DNA of 64,000 bases. Source: Solirubrobacteraceae bacterium. GTDB taxonomy: Bacteria; Actinomycetota; Thermoleophilia; Solirubrobacterales; Solirubrobacteraceae. Shown piece after piece: positions 34,397-44,067 of the stretch (within the stretch, counting starts at the first letter, position 1; each line of letters opens with the position of its first letter). The stretch covers positions 1 to 64,000 of the forward strand of contig JANWIP010000019.1 of NCBI GenBank assembly GCA_025449845.1, given 5' to 3'. The position numbers and the translations under genes were made by a program. The notes beneath the pieces are model-generated. The model saw nothing but the letters and a program-made list of their open reading frames with translations, ran no database searches and was not told the origin of the DNA.

Positions 34397-35125
34397 GTGG
34401 ACCGTGACTTCGAGCTCCAGACCCACCGCGCTGAGGACCGCCACTGGTGGTACAGCGGGCGCCGCCGCGTCCTTGACGTTGTGCTGCGCAGCCTCGCCTT
34501 GCCGCCGGCCGCGCGCATACTGGACGCCGGCTGCGGCTCCGGGCGCAACATGGTCGATCTGCAGCACTACGGCGACGTCACCGGCATCGAGCTCTCGCCG
34601 CCGAGCGTTCAGGCTGCTCGTGCGCGCCACGTGGGGGAGGTCGTTGAAGGGTCCGTGTTGGAGATGCCTTTCGCGGACGACAGCTTCGAGCTGGCCGTCA
34701 GTCTCGATGTCATCGAGCATCTCGAGGATGACGTCGGCGCGCTGCGCGAGCTACGCCGCGTCGTCGCTCCGGGGGGCCGGCTGCTTGTCACAGTGCCCGC
34801 CTACCAGTGGCTCTGGTCCCGCCACGACGTCGTCAACCATCACCACCGTCGCTACAGTCGTCGCACGCTTGTGGGGGCGGCCGAGAGCGCCGGCTGGGAG
34901 GCGCAGCGCACCACGCACTTCAACTTCCTCCTCCTGCCGCTCGCCGTTGGTATGCGCGCGCTTGAGCCGCTGGATCGCGGTAAGAAGGGGGCGAGCCTCG
35001 ATCTCTGGATACCTCCCGCCCCGCTCAACTGGGGTCTGCAGCAGCCGCTGAACCTTGAGGCCGGGCTGATCGCGCGCGGCGTCCGCATTCCCGCCGGGCT
35101 CTCGCTGCTTGCGCTCTTCGCCTGA
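34397..35125 (+). CDS. SAM-dependent methyltransferase (class I)
   Basis: About 242 residues from GTG 34397 (an upstream GTG at 34340 is possible). THRAEDRHWWYSGRR start, motif I ILDAGCGSGRNM, SLDVIEHLEDD, GGRLLVTVPAYQWLWSRHD, NHHHRRY: the pattern of methyltransferases found next to GtrA and dolichol-phosphate-sugar synthases. Likely acts on a polyprenyl or glycolipid intermediate. Followed by a 33-bp repeat array. Confidence 0.83.
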   Translation: MDRDFELQTHRAEDRHWWYSGRRRVLDVVLRSLALPPAARILDAGCGSGRNMVDLQHYGDVTGIELSPPSVQAARARHVGEVVEGSVLEMPFADDSFELAVSLDVIEHLEDDVGALRELRRVVAPGGRLLVTVPAYQWLWSRHDVVNHHHRRYSRRTLVGAAESAGWEAQRTTHFNFLLLPLAVGMRALEPLDRGKKGASLDLWIPPAPLNWGLQQPLNLEAGLIARGVRIPAGLSLLALFA

Positions 35126-35135
35126 GCCGCCTTAC

Positions 35136-35212
35136 GCGGGCTGCGTGCGCTTGTGCGGGCTGCGTCAGGCGGGCTGCGTGCGCTTACGCGGGCTGCGTTA
35201 CGCGGGCTGCGT
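35136..35212. repeat. 33-bp tandem repeat built of GCGGGCTGCGT
   Basis: Five copies of the 11-mer GCGGGCTGCGT at 35136, 35155, 35169, 35188 and 35202, spaced 19, 14, 19, 14: two 33-bp units and a partial third. The convergent GtrA gene ends inside the array, so its last codons (RTQPA, stop) come from the repeat. Confidence 0.95.
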
Positions 35213-35632
35213 GCGAAAAGTCCAGGCGCGATTTGCCACGAAGGTCACCACGACCACGACCACGATCGCCACCGCCTGCCCCACCAGTTCGTCCATCCCC
35301 AGGCCGCTCACGCATAACGCCACGAGGCCCAGGTTCAGCAGCAGGCCGCCACTCTGCACCACGCCCCAGCGTACCGGTGTCAACGAGTCGCCTACGTGGC
35401 CGCGAAAGGTCCAGCGGCGGTTGAGCAGAAAGCCGTTCACCGCGCCGACGATGAAGCCGATCGCCGAGGCCGCCAGGTACCACACGCCGAAGCCCTTCAG
35501 CAGCACCGTATAGACCGCCAGGAACAGCAGCGTGTTGCTGACACCGACGATGCCGAACTTGACGAACTGCACCATCAGCGGCATTCTCAGCCTGCTTACA
35601 GGTTGGTTCTCTACTCTTCTCACAAGGGACAC
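35198..35632 (-). CDS. GtrA-family membrane protein
   Basis: 144 residues with four membrane helices: FVKFGIVGVSNTLLFLAVYTVLL, LAASAIGFIVGAVNGFLLNRRWTF (signature), GLLLNLGLVALCVSGL, AIVVVVVVTFVANRAWTF. GtrA proteins move or assist transfer of prenyl-linked sugars. It is divergent from the GT2 at 35660 with a 27-base gap, and the pair probably acts together. Confidence 0.9.
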   Translation of the reverse strand: MSLVRRVENQPVSRLRMPLMVQFVKFGIVGVSNTLLFLAVYTVLLKGFGVWYLAASAIGFIVGAVNGFLLNRRWTFRGHVGDSLTPVRWGVVQSGGLLLNLGLVALCVSGLGMDELVGQAVAIVVVVVVTFVANRAWTFRTQPA

Positions 35633-35659
35633 TTAACCAGCTTCGCTCCTTCATCCCCC

Positions 35660-36697
35660 ATGTCCGCCACCGTAAGCCAACCTCACGCCCTGCGCTCGCT
35701 CGCGCTGCTCAGCGTCGTGGCGCCCGTCTACAACGAGGAACAGCTCATCGAGCTCTTCGTCAAGCGCACCTGTGCAGCGCTCGGGGACTACACCTTTGAG
35801 TTGGTGCTCGTCGACGACGGCTCAAGCGACGCAACCCCTGAGCTGCTTGATCGTCTCGCCGACCAGGACCCCCGCGTGCGCGTCATCCACCTCTCGCGCA
35901 ACTTCGGTCATCAGGCCGCGCTCACCGCCGGGCTTGAGCACGCCGTCGGTGATGTCGTCGCCATGATCGACGCCGACCTGCAGGACCCGCCCGAGCTGAT
36001 CCCCACCATGATCGAGCAGTGGCAGCAGGGCTCCGACGTCGTCTACGCCGTGCGCAAGCAGCGCGAGGGGGAGACCGCCTTCAAGCTCGCCACCGCCTCC
36101 TGGTTCTACAAGCTCTTCGACAAGCTCGCCCAGGTCGACCTCGAGCCCAACTCCGGTGACTTCAGGCTGCTCGACCGCGCTGCCTTGAACGCGCTCCTGG
36201 CCATGACCGAGCGCTCGCGCTTCCTGCGCGGCATGACCGTCTGGGTCGGCTTTACCCAGACCGCCGTCCCTTATGAGCGCGACGCCCGCCATGCCGGTGA
36301 GACCAAGTACACGCTGCGCAAAATGCTGCGCTTCTCGCTCGATGCCATCGCCTCCTTCTCGCACCTGCCGCTGCAGCTCGCCACCTACGTCGGCATCGTC
36401 TCCGCCGGCGTAGCCTTCATCGCCATCCCCGTCGTCATCGGGCTGCGTCTCGTCGATTCCTATCTGCCCGGCTTCGGCTCCATCACCATTGCCATTCTGC
36501 TGCTCGGCGGTATCCAGTTGATCGCCCTTGGCGTCATCGGCGAGTACGTGGGGCGCATCTATGACGAGGTCAAGCACCGGCCTCTCTACATCGTGCGCGA
36601 GGAGCGCAACCGGCCTCAGGAGAACCATCTCGGTCTGCCCGTAGGCCCCATCGAGCGTGCCGGGCTGCCCGCGCGCGTGCCGGACCACGTTGCTTGA
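35660..36697 (+). CDS. Polyprenyl-phosphate glycosyltransferase (GT2, DPM/GtrB-like)
   Basis: 345 residues: LLSVVAPVYNEEQLIELFV, VLVDDGSSDATPELL, HLSRNFGHQAALTAGLEH, DADLQDPPELI (DxD), RHAGETKYTLRKMLRFSLDAI, then two membrane helices and GVIGEYVGRIYDEVKHRPLYI. Transfers a sugar from a nucleotide donor to undecaprenyl phosphate. Start ATG 35660. Confidence 0.92.
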   Translation: MSATVSQPHALRSLALLSVVAPVYNEEQLIELFVKRTCAALGDYTFELVLVDDGSSDATPELLDRLADQDPRVRVIHLSRNFGHQAALTAGLEHAVGDVVAMIDADLQDPPELIPTMIEQWQQGSDVVYAVRKQREGETAFKLATASWFYKLFDKLAQVDLEPNSGDFRLLDRAALNALLAMTERSRFLRGMTVWVGFTQTAVPYERDARHAGETKYTLRKMLRFSLDAIASFSHLPLQLATYVGIVSAGVAFIAIPVVIGLRLVDSYLPGFGSITIAILLLGGIQLIALGVIGEYVGRIYDEVKHRPLYIVREERNRPQENHLGLPVGPIERAGLPARVPDHVA

Positions 36698-36826
36698 GAG
36701 CACGTGTGCTTGAAAGCCGTGCTTGAGGGCTCCACCTCCTGGACATCATTGGTGTGGCACCGCTCCACTTGGGCTTCTGCTGTGTTCTTTTTGATGGCAC
36801 CCCACAAGGAAAGGGACTAACTACGC

Positions 36827-37486
36827 ATGCCACGCTCGCCTCAGCTCCATCCCCGCACACTTGCACTGCTCGCCACCCCCGCCGTCATCGGCGCCATGAC
36901 TGTCGCTATGCCGGCGCTTGCCGGCACCAATCTGCTGGGCAGCACCACGGCCCACACGGCCAGCAGCTCGCACTGCATCATTGCCATCGTCAGGCATCAC
37001 CACGTGCGTGAGTGCCTTATCGCCGGCTCTCGCGGCCCGCGCGGCTTCACCGGCGGACCTGGGCCTAAGGGTGACACCGGCGCCAAGGGATCCAGGGGCG
37101 CTACTGGCGCCAAGGGGCCCACAGGGGCTACGGGGCCACAGGGGCCGCAGGGAGTGCCCGGAACGGCGCGCGCCTACGCCGTGGTGCAGACGACCCCTGA
37201 AGTCAAGCTCATTGCTGGCCAGAGCTCCAACATCACGAGCGTCAGCATTGCCGCCGAAGGTGTCTACTGCATTATTCCCGCGGCTCCCATCGATGCTTCC
37301 AAGGAGACCATCGCGGTCTCGCCCGAGGTCTCCTACACCCCCTCAGGCACCCCCCCCGGTGTGATTGCCGTCAACGCGCAGCATCCCCACTGCTCATCCT
37401 CTCCCACCGCCTTTGAGGTCGATACCTACAAGCAGGGCGAAAGTACACCCAAGGGTGGGTATGCCTTCACGATCGTGGTGCCTTAG
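36827..37486 (+). CDS. Secreted collagen-like (Gly-X-Y) repeat protein
   Basis: 219 residues. Signal peptide LALLATPAVIGAMTVAMPALA; a cysteine pair region (HCIIAIVRHHHVREC); 15 consecutive Gly-X-Y triplets from GSRGPRGFTG to GVPG (about residues 67-112); then a C-terminal beta-rich head of about 105 residues with two further cysteines. Likely a trimeric cell-surface or extracellular protein, the head resembling other bacterial collagen-like C-terminal domains only in layout. Confidence 0.85.
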   Translation: MPRSPQLHPRTLALLATPAVIGAMTVAMPALAGTNLLGSTTAHTASSSHCIIAIVRHHHVRECLIAGSRGPRGFTGGPGPKGDTGAKGSRGATGAKGPTGATGPQGPQGVPGTARAYAVVQTTPEVKLIAGQSSNITSVSIAAEGVYCIIPAAPIDASKETIAVSPEVSYTPSGTPPGVIAVNAQHPHCSSSPTAFEVDTYKQGESTPKGGYAFTIVVP

Positions 37487-37499
37487 CAGGCTGTAAGCA

Positions 37500-37539
37500 G
37501 GAGCTCATGCGGTCAGGCCATAATGACCGCATGAGCTCC
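37500..37539 (+). promoter_or_regulatory. Perfect 15-bp hairpin enclosing both start codons of the next gene
   Basis: Arms GGAGCTCATGCGGTC (37500-37514) and GACCGCATGAGCTCC (37525-37539), ten-base loop. ATG 37507 lies in the left arm and ATG 37531 in the right. The left arm also contains GGAG. In RNA the stem would hide the initiation region; as DNA it is a 40-bp palindromic site. It is also 13 bases past the collagen-like gene's stop. Confidence 0.85.
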
Positions 37540-37842
37540 ACTGCACCAACACCCGCGGCCGCCTCTGGCGATGGCTCTGAGAATCTCGACCATCGCCAGG
37601 AGCGCATCCGCCTGGAGACCCCTCGCCACCGCATCGAAGGTCTCATGACGCTCGCCCGCGACGGCTACCGCAGTCGCGTCTCCGATGTGCTCAACGCCTC
37701 CGAGCGGGACTTCCTGACGCTCACCAGCGTCAGCTTGGCGCCGCTCGACGGGGGGCCCGTTGAGAGCCACTCCTTCCTGGTGGTGGCGCGCGCTCACATC
37801 GTGTTTGCCGTCAGCGCCGAAGAGCCGCCGCGCCAGGCGTAG
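37531..37842 (+). CDS. Conserved small protein, unknown function
   Basis: 103 residues: a Ser/Ala/Pro tail, then RQERIRLETPRHRIEGLMTLARDGYRSRVSDVLNASERDFLTLTSVSL and [16 protein letters not shown]. This pattern matches a small family I have seen in actinobacteria (DUF6812-like, from memory). Both possible starts are buried in the hairpin described above. The last 49 bases overlap the convergent MFS gene. Confidence 0.7.
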   Translation: MSSTAPTPAAASGDGSENLDHRQERIRLETPRHRIEGLMTLARDGYRSRVSDVLNASERDFLTLTSVSLAPLDGGPVESHSFLVVARAHIVFAVSAEEPPRQA

Positions 37843-39101
37843 TCCACCCGCCGCATCCCCGGCAGCAGCAGGCCCCCGAGTGTCGCTGCCGCGCCCAGGA
37901 TGCCGGCGGCGATCAATGTCGTTCTGACGCCTAATGTCGCGCTCAGCGGCCCCGTCAGCGCCAGCGACAGCGGCAGCAGGCCGATCGATATCAGCCAATC
38001 GAGGCTCGACACTCGCCCCAGTAGCTCGCCCGGCACGTGGCGCTGCTTCATCGTCGCCCACACGATCGTGCCTGCCGTCTCCAGCAGATTGAACGCGAGG
38101 CTCGCCACCATCAGCTGCCATATCGCTGTGGCCAGGCCATAGCCCGCCACGGCCAGCGTTGCCAAGGCCCACACTACGTAGATGAAGGTCATCCCTCGAC
38201 TTGGCAGTCCGCTGCGGGTCATCGCCAGTGCGCATGCCACCGAACCCAGTCCGCCTGCGCCCAGCACCAGGCCGAGCTGCACGCCGCTGCCCCCCAACAC
38301 GTTCTTCACCATGTATGGCAGCAGCACCTCCGCGGGGCCCATGAACAGCAGATAGGCCAGGCCTGCGCTGGCGAATGTGCCCCACAGCCATACGTGCCTG
38401 CGCACGTAGCTCCAGCCTTCGCGCAGCTCCTGCGTGGCCGTCGGGTTTGTCGTTGCGCTTGCTGTCGCCGTTGCCGTTGCATTTGTTGTCGTCCCCGCCC
38501 CCGTTGTCGCTGTCGCCCGCGCGCGCGCGGGGCTGTGGGTGGACATCGCCAGCAAGGCCAGCGCCGAGACCATGAAGGTGGTCCCGTCGGCCAGGAACGC
38601 CGCGCCCGGACCGATGGCGCCAATCAGTATTCCGCCCAGTGCCGGCCCGGCGAGGCGTAGGGCCAGCGGGCGCACGAGCTGCTCAAGCGCATTGGCTTCG
38701 CCCAGCTGCCGGCTCGGCAGCAGCTGGGGCACGATCGCGTCGCTGGCCGGATCGAAGAACGCCTGCGCCGCTCCATATACCGCGACGATCGCCATCATCT
38801 GCCACAGGCGCAGCATCCCGCTCAAGGCCAACGCTCCCATCGCCACCAGCAGCGCGGCGCGCACCGCGTCGGCGATCAGCATCACCTTGCGGCGATCGTG
38901 GCGGTCGCTGACGACGCCCCCCAAGAGCAGCAGCGCGATCAGCGGCATCGTCATCGAGATGCCGATCAGCGACAGCGCCGTGGGGGCGTTGCTGAGCGTA
39001 TAGGCCTGCCACGCCACGGCCACCAGAAAGGCGCCGTCGCCCAGCAGCGATACGCACCTGCCGATGAACAGCAGGCGAAAATCGCGGTTGTTACGCAGCA
39101 T
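37794..39101 (-). CDS. MFS exporter (EntS/MFS_3-like)
   Basis: 435 residues from ATG 39101, overlapping the GGDEF-EAL stop by 11 bases. [30 protein letters not shown] start, loop [26 protein letters not shown]; twelve helices. The long central loop is an Ala/Thr-rich low-complexity stretch ([18 protein letters not shown]). In this family members export siderophores, macrolides or other amphiphiles. Last gene of a three-gene coupled operon. Confidence 0.85.
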   Translation of the reverse strand: MLRNNRDFRLLFIGRCVSLLGDGAFLVAVAWQAYTLSNAPTALSLIGISMTMPLIALLLLGGVVSDRHDRRKVMLIADAVRAALLVAMGALALSGMLRLWQMMAIVAVYGAAQAFFDPASDAIVPQLLPSRQLGEANALEQLVRPLALRLAGPALGGILIGAIGPGAAFLADGTTFMVSALALLAMSTHSPARARATATTGAGTTTNATATATASATTNPTATQELREGWSYVRRHVWLWGTFASAGLAYLLFMGPAEVLLPYMVKNVLGGSGVQLGLVLGAGGLGSVACALAMTRSGLPSRGMTFIYVVWALATLAVAGYGLATAIWQLMVASLAFNLLETAGTIVWATMKQRHVPGELLGRVSSLDWLISIGLLPLSLALTGPLSATLGVRTTLIAAGILGAAATLGGLLLPGMRRVDYAWRGGSSALTANTM

Positions 39102-42100
39102 CGGGCGATGCCGGCGCCGGCTCGCCGGACTTCTGCTCCGGGGCCGTACCTGCCGCGGCCGCACCGGCTGCGGTTGCGCCTGCCGCGGTGGCGGCGGCTG
39201 CGGTTGCACCTGCCGCGGTCGCACCTGCGCCTGCTGCGGTCGCGGTTGCGCCCGTTCCCAAGGCCGAGCTGTCTGCTAGGTAGTCGAGCATCCGCTCGGA
39301 CTCCATTGGGTGCGCGAAATGGAAGCCCTGGCCGAGCTCGCAGCCGAGATCGCGCAGGCGGCTGAGCTGCTCGTCAAGTTCGATGCCCTCCGCTACCACC
39401 TCAAGCGCCAGCGAGCTACCCAACGCCACCACCGCGCTTGACAGGTCCACCGCCTCCGGCGTTGACTCGGGGCGCAGGAAGGAGCGATCCATCTTGATCA
39501 CGTCCACGGGGAAACGGCTGAGGTAGCTGAGCGAGCTGTAGCCCGTGCCGAAGTCGTCCATCGCTATGCGCACCCCCAGCTCACGCAGTTCATTGAGCGT
39601 CACCACCGCGATGTCCGGGTCATCGATCAGCATCGACTCCGTGATCTCCAGCGTCAGCAGGCCCGGATCGAGCTGGGAATCGACGAGCGCGTCGCGCACG
39701 TCGGCGATCACATCGCTGTGCTGCAGCTGCTTCACCGACAGATTCACGCACATGTAAAGCGGCGTGTCCTCGCTCCACAGTCGCTGCACCGCCACCGCCT
39801 GACGGCAGGCCTCCTGCAGCACCCAACGCCCGATCGGCACGATCAGGCCGGTCTCCTCGGCGAAGGGAATGAAGTCGCCCGGCACCACGAGGCCCCGCTC
39901 GGGGTGGCGCCAGCGCAGCAGCGCCTCCATGCCCGCCACGCGGCTGTCGATCAGCCTCACGATCGGCTGGTAGTACAGCTCGAACTGGCCGCTCTCAAGC
40001 GCCCGCTGCAGATCGGCGCGCAGCTCCAGACGGGCCAGCACGCCCGCGTGCATCTCCGGCTCGAACATGCGATAGCCGCCCTTGCCATCGCGCTTGGCGA
40101 TATACATCGCAGCATCCGCATCGCGGATCAGCTCATCGGCGCTCGCCGAGGAATCGCCCTCGAGGATCGAGATGCCGATGCTGGCGCGCAGCACCAGCTC
40201 CTTGCCCGCCACCATCAGTGGCGCGCGCAGATCCTCGAGCACCCTTTCGGCCACTTCCACCGCGGTCTGTGTGCCCTCCAGGTCCTCCAGCAGCACCACG
40301 AACTCATCGCCGCCGAAGCGCGCCGCCGTATCGCTTGAGCGAATGCTTGTCGACAGGCGCTTGGCCACGTCGATCAGCGCGGCATCCCCGGCACCGTGCC
40401 CGAGGCTGTCGTTGATCGTCTTGAAGTCATCGATGTCCAGGAAGATCACTCCCAGCTCGCGCCCCTCGCGTCGCGCGCGGCTGATCGCGTGGCGCACGCG
40501 CTCCACGAACAGCGCCCGGTTGGGCAGGTTCGTGACCGGATCGTGGAAGGCCTGATGGGCCAATTGATCCTCGAACGCCTTGCGCTCGCTGATGTCGCGC
40601 GCATTGAGCACGATCCCGCGCACGTGCTCGTCGTCGAGCAGGTTCGTGTGCAGGATCTCGAACTGGCGCATTTCACCATCGCGGTGGCGCAGCGTGCACT
40701 CGATCACCTCGCCGTCCTTGCGCGCATAGCCCGCGCCGTCGGCCAGCAGCCGCAGCAGGTGCCCCGCGTCATCAGGCGCCACCAGGCGATCAAAGCGCGT
40801 GCCCAGCAGCTCCTGGGGCTTGTACCCCAGCACGTGTTCGCTGGAGGGGCTCTGGTAGGTGATCGTCGCGTCCGAGCCCACCACCGTGATCAGGTCGCTT
40901 GAGTGCTGCACCAGCGAGGCGAAGCGCGCTTCGCTGCTCTGCGTGTGGATCTCCTCGGCCAGTCGCGCGCCCTCAAGCGCCAGCGCCAGCTGCGTCGTCA
41001 GAGCCTCCAGCGCCGTCTTGACCTGACGCGGCGTCGAGCGCGGGCGGACCACCAGCAACAGACCTGAGACGCCGCCGCGCACCGGCAGCGGCAGTACCAG
41101 CCCGCTGCTCCACTCCTGCCACACTTCCAGCGTCGAAAGTAGCCCCGACTCCAGCTGCACCTCGCGCGACGCCTTGCCGCCTGCCAGCTCAAGCAGCTTG
41201 GCGCTTATCTCCTTACTCAGCCGACGTGCCGGCCACACAGTGCTGCTCTGATCGCTGCGCGCCACCGCGCTCAGCGTGCGGACGGGTTGAGAGGAGGAGG
41301 GGGATGGGTCCGGCCTGGTCGAGTCAGCGCTTGGGTCCAGTAGGCACAGCACGCCCACACCGGCGCCCTCAAGCAGCGGCGCCATCACCTCAAACGCGGC
41401 CTTCTGCATCTCCTCGCGCGTCGCGCAGCCCACCAACGCCGCGCCGCAGGAGCTGAGCAGACGCTCGCGCGCCGCCGAGCGCTCCTGCTGGCGTACCAGG
41501 TCGACCATGCGCATCACCACGAAGCCAAACAGCACGATCGAGGCCACCAGGATCACGATCAGGTCCAGATCGCCGCGGCGCAACTCCTTCAGCAGCACGC
41601 ATATCGGCGCGATCAGCGAGGCTCCCGTGAGCAGCGTCAGGCGCAGCGGCGTCAGCTGCACCTCGCGCTCCTCCGCGGGCTCGTCCAGCGCCGCCATCGA
41701 GGGGTGCAGCGCCGCGGCACCCCACAGCAGCTGATAGGTGAGCCAGCCGAGGTCCAGCAGCAGCTGATGGTGGTAGGTGTTGTGCAGTGTCATCACGCCG
41801 TAGACGAAGTCCGTCACCAGCAGCGAGACGATGCTGCCGCTCAGCAGATAGAAGGAGGGCTGGTGCTTGCCGTTGTCGAGCGCCAGCCGAATCGCTGCCG
41901 CCAGCAGGATGACGTCGCCCAGCGGATAGGCCACCGACACCAGCTTGGGCAGCAGGCTCATGGTGGGGTCGTGCAGATAGGGGGCGATCAGCAGCACCCA
42001 CGAGAGCAGCGACAGGCCGAGGGTCAGGATCGCGCTGTCGATCAGACCGTTGCGATCCCCGCGCGGGTTGCGCCGGCGCACCAGCAGCAAGAGGCCCAGC

Positions 42101-42474
42101 ATCAGCGCCGGGTAGACCGTCAGGTAGATCGCATCGCCCGCCGAGGGAAAGGGGACTTCGGCGTGCAGCAGCTTGGGGTAGCTGTAGGTGTAGACATCGC
42201 CCAGCCAGTACAGCCCCAGGCCGATCGCGAACAGCCACCACGGCAGCGAGTAGCTGGGGCGGTTGCGGCGGATACCCACGACCACCGCAATCACTGCGCT
42301 CAGGCCCATCAGGTTCAGCAGCGGCGCGTAGCCCTTGAAAGGGGGCACCAGCTCGTACAGGAACGCGCCCAAGGCGCCCAGCGCCAGGTAGATCTGCCAG
42401 GCGTGCGGGCGCGCTGGTGAAGCGGACTTGCCTCCCTGCGCGGCTTCCCCGGCATCCGCCGCGATGAGGCTCAT
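39091..42474 (-). CDS. Membrane-bound GAF-PAS-GGDEF-EAL cyclic-di-GMP protein
   Basis: 1127 residues. N-terminal seven or eight membrane helices form a MASE-like sensor (residues about 25-310), then a GAF-like region (about 340-520), PAS (about 530-645, [24 protein letters not shown]), GGDEF (about 655-815) with [11 protein letters not shown] intact and an inhibitory RSSD five residues before it, and EAL (about 830-1080) with [18 protein letters not shown] and VVAEGIE intact. So both synthesis and hydrolysis of c-di-GMP look possible. Start overlaps the oxoamine synthase stop (ATGA). Confidence 0.92.
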   Translation of the reverse strand: MSLIAADAGEAAQGGKSASPARPHAWQIYLALGALGAFLYELVPPFKGYAPLLNLMGLSAVIAVVVGIRRNRPSYSLPWWLFAIGLGLYWLGDVYTYSYPKLLHAEVPFPSAGDAIYLTVYPALMLGLLLLVRRRNPRGDRNGLIDSAILTLGLSLLSWVLLIAPYLHDPTMSLLPKLVSVAYPLGDVILLAAAIRLALDNGKHQPSFYLLSGSIVSLLVTDFVYGVMTLHNTYHHQLLLDLGWLTYQLLWGAAALHPSMAALDEPAEEREVQLTPLRLTLLTGASLIAPICVLLKELRRGDLDLIVILVASIVLFGFVVMRMVDLVRQQERSAARERLLSSCGAALVGCATREEMQKAAFEVMAPLLEGAGVGVLCLLDPSADSTRPDPSPSSSQPVRTLSAVARSDQSSTVWPARRLSKEISAKLLELAGGKASREVQLESGLLSTLEVWQEWSSGLVLPLPVRGGVSGLLLVVRPRSTPRQVKTALEALTTQLALALEGARLAEEIHTQSSEARFASLVQHSSDLITVVGSDATITYQSPSSEHVLGYKPQELLGTRFDRLVAPDDAGHLLRLLADGAGYARKDGEVIECTLRHRDGEMRQFEILHTNLLDDEHVRGIVLNARDISERKAFEDQLAHQAFHDPVTNLPNRALFVERVRHAISRARREGRELGVIFLDIDDFKTINDSLGHGAGDAALIDVAKRLSTSIRSSDTAARFGGDEFVVLLEDLEGTQTAVEVAERVLEDLRAPLMVAGKELVLRASIGISILEGDSSASADELIRDADAAMYIAKRDGKGGYRMFEPEMHAGVLARLELRADLQRALESGQFELYYQPIVRLIDSRVAGMEALLRWRHPERGLVVPGDFIPFAEETGLIVPIGRWVLQEACRQAVAVQRLWSEDTPLYMCVNLSVKQLQHSDVIADVRDALVDSQLDPGLLTLEITESMLIDDPDIAVVTLNELRELGVRIAMDDFGTGYSSLSYLSRFPVDVIKMDRSFLRPESTPEAVDLSSAVVALGSSLALEVVAEGIELDEQLSRLRDLGCELGQGFHFAHPMESERMLDYLADSSALGTGATATAAGAGATAAGATAAAATAAGATAAGAAAAGTAPEQKSGEPAPASPDAA
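39150..39255. repeat. Degenerate GC-rich repeat in the EAL protein tail
   Basis: Repeated CTGCGGTTGCGCCTGCCGCGGT-like units of about 15-18 bases that encode an Ala/Gly/Thr tail (GATAAGATAAA-type) at the C-terminus of the c-di-GMP protein. Confidence 0.75.
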
Positions 42475-43871
42475 AGGGCTGCCTCCGCCTTGAGGGCTGT
42501 TCGCGCCTTGAGGTCGGTTCCTGCTTTGAGGTCTGTTCGCGCCTTATGAGCTGTTCCCGCCGTGAGGGCTGTCTCGGCCTCGGCCCGCTTGGGGTCTGGA
42601 GAGGCGCCTGTCGGTTGCAGCTCGCCGCGCTGCGCCAGCTCGGTGAGCGCCGCGATCAGCGTGTCCACTTCGGCGTCGGTATTGATCGCCGTCAGCTGTA
42701 CGCGAAAGCCCACCTCGGCTTTGGGCACGAGTGGATAGGCCGCCAGCGTCACGTACACGCCGCGCTCGAACAGCAGCCTGCCCACCGCGTCGATGCGCTC
42801 ATGATCGCGTAGCGGCACCTCAACGATCGGCAGCTCGGAGCGGTTGGGGGTGTGTACGCCCAGCTCCTTGAGCGTCTGAAGGACGCGCAGCGTGTGACGG
42901 TGCAGCGTTGCGCGCAGCTCATCGCCGCGTCGTTCGTTGGCATCGAAGCCCGCCAGCACCGTCGCCAGCGAGGCCACCGGCGAAGGGCCTGAGTAGAGGT
43001 AGGGGGGAGCCGCGACCTTCAGCAGATTCTTGATCTCCGTGGGGCAGGCGATGAAGGCCAGCAGCGAGGAGTAGGCCTTGGAGAAGCCCCCCACCAGCAC
43101 GATGTCCTCGTAGCTCTCGCCAGCGTGGCGCACGATGCTGTTGCCGCGGCTGCCGTAGGGGGTGGAGTCTGTGGCGGAGCGCTCGCCGATCACGCCGAAG
43201 CCGTGGGCATCATCGACGTACAGCAGCGCTCCGTGGCGGCGCGTCACCTCCGCGAAGGCGCGCAGGTCGGGCGGGTTGCCGGTCATGCTGTTGACCCCGT
43301 CCATGCACACCAGCCGTGCACGGTCGTGGTCGGCGCTCAGCAGTTCATCCAGGTGCTCGGGGTCCTCGAAGCGGAAACGCCTTACAGCCGCGCCACGTCC
43401 GCGCGCCACTTGGCAGCCGTCGTACATCGTCTTGTGCGCCCTTGCGTCAAGAAAGATCGTGCCCGAGGCCGCCAGCACCGGGATCACCGAGGCGTGGATG
43501 TGGGTGATCGTCGGCAGCACCAGCGAGTCCTCGCTGCCCAGCAGCTCCGTCAGGCGCGACTCGATCTGCTCGTAGAGCACGGGGCTGCCCAGTAGGCGCG
43601 ACCAGCTTGGGTGCGTGCCCCAGGTCTCCAGGTACTCCGGGATTGCCTGGATGATCTCGCGGTCTAGGTCGAAGCCCAGGTAGTTGCACGATGCGAAGTC
43701 CGCCAGCCACTGATCGCCTACGCGGATCATGCGTCCATCGATCTCCTCGATGACCGCGTCCATCATCGGGTGCGCGGCGCGCAGTGACTCGATATCGCGC
43801 ACGCTGTCCAGCCAGTGGTCGATCCAGCGACCTCCGGTCTGGGGCGATTTGGATAGCAAGGCGGACGGCAT
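42471..43871 (-). CDS. PLP-dependent alpha-oxoamine synthase (CqsA/SPT/BioF-like)
   Basis: 466 residues, fold type [62 protein letters not shown] and the Schiff-base lysine in [13 protein letters not shown]. These enzymes condense an acyl-CoA or acyl-ACP with an amino acid: serine palmitoyltransferase, 8-amino-7-oxononanoate synthase or the autoinducer synthase CqsA. No biotin or sphingolipid genes are near; the partner genes encode a c-di-GMP enzyme and an exporter. The final 40 residues are hexapeptide repeats. First gene of the operon. Confidence 0.85.
   Translation of the reverse strand: MPSALLSKSPQTGGRWIDHWLDSVRDIESLRAAHPMMDAVIEEIDGRMIRVGDQWLADFASCNYLGFDLDREIIQAIPEYLETWGTHPSWSRLLGSPVLYEQIESRLTELLGSEDSLVLPTITHIHASVIPVLAASGTIFLDARAHKTMYDGCQVARGRGAAVRRFRFEDPEHLDELLSADHDRARLVCMDGVNSMTGNPPDLRAFAEVTRRHGALLYVDDAHGFGVIGERSATDSTPYGSRGNSIVRHAGESYEDIVLVGGFSKAYSSLLAFIACPTEIKNLLKVAAPPYLYSGPSPVASLATVLAGFDANERRGDELRATLHRHTLRVLQTLKELGVHTPNRSELPIVEVPLRDHERIDAVGRLLFERGVYVTLAAYPLVPKAEVGFRVQLTAINTDAEVDTLIAALTELAQRGELQPTGASPDPKRAEAETALTAGTAHKARTDLKAGTDLKARTALKAEAAL
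42487..42576. repeat. Five tandem 18-bp units in the oxoamine synthase tail
   Basis: Units begin at 42487, 42505, 42523, 42541 and 42559 (consensus GCCTTGAGGNCTGTTCGC). On the minus strand they encode hexapeptides such as [12 protein letters not shown] and ARTALK at the C-terminus. Confidence 0.9.
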
Positions 43872-44067
43872 CCGTCTCGATCATCGGATCTGGCGGGCCT
43901 TGGCTTGATAGCCGGGGGTCCAATTCGGCGTTTCTTGCAGCTTTGGGGCGGGTTGGGGGGAGCGCTGAACGGCGGCTTGCGGGGATAGAGATGTCCTCCC
44001 AGCGCCTTCCTGGCCAATTTGCGCCTTGGGTCGAGGGCTTACCGGGTCAGGCGCTTACAGCCGCCAC

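Noticed and set aside
35136-35212. CRISPR array
   Set aside because: Spacing is 14-19 bases of repetitive sequence, there are no unique spacers and no cas genes.
35396-35659. N-terminal 88 codons before the GT2 at 35660
   Set aside because: Antisense to GtrA; the GT2 family start fits ATG 35660.
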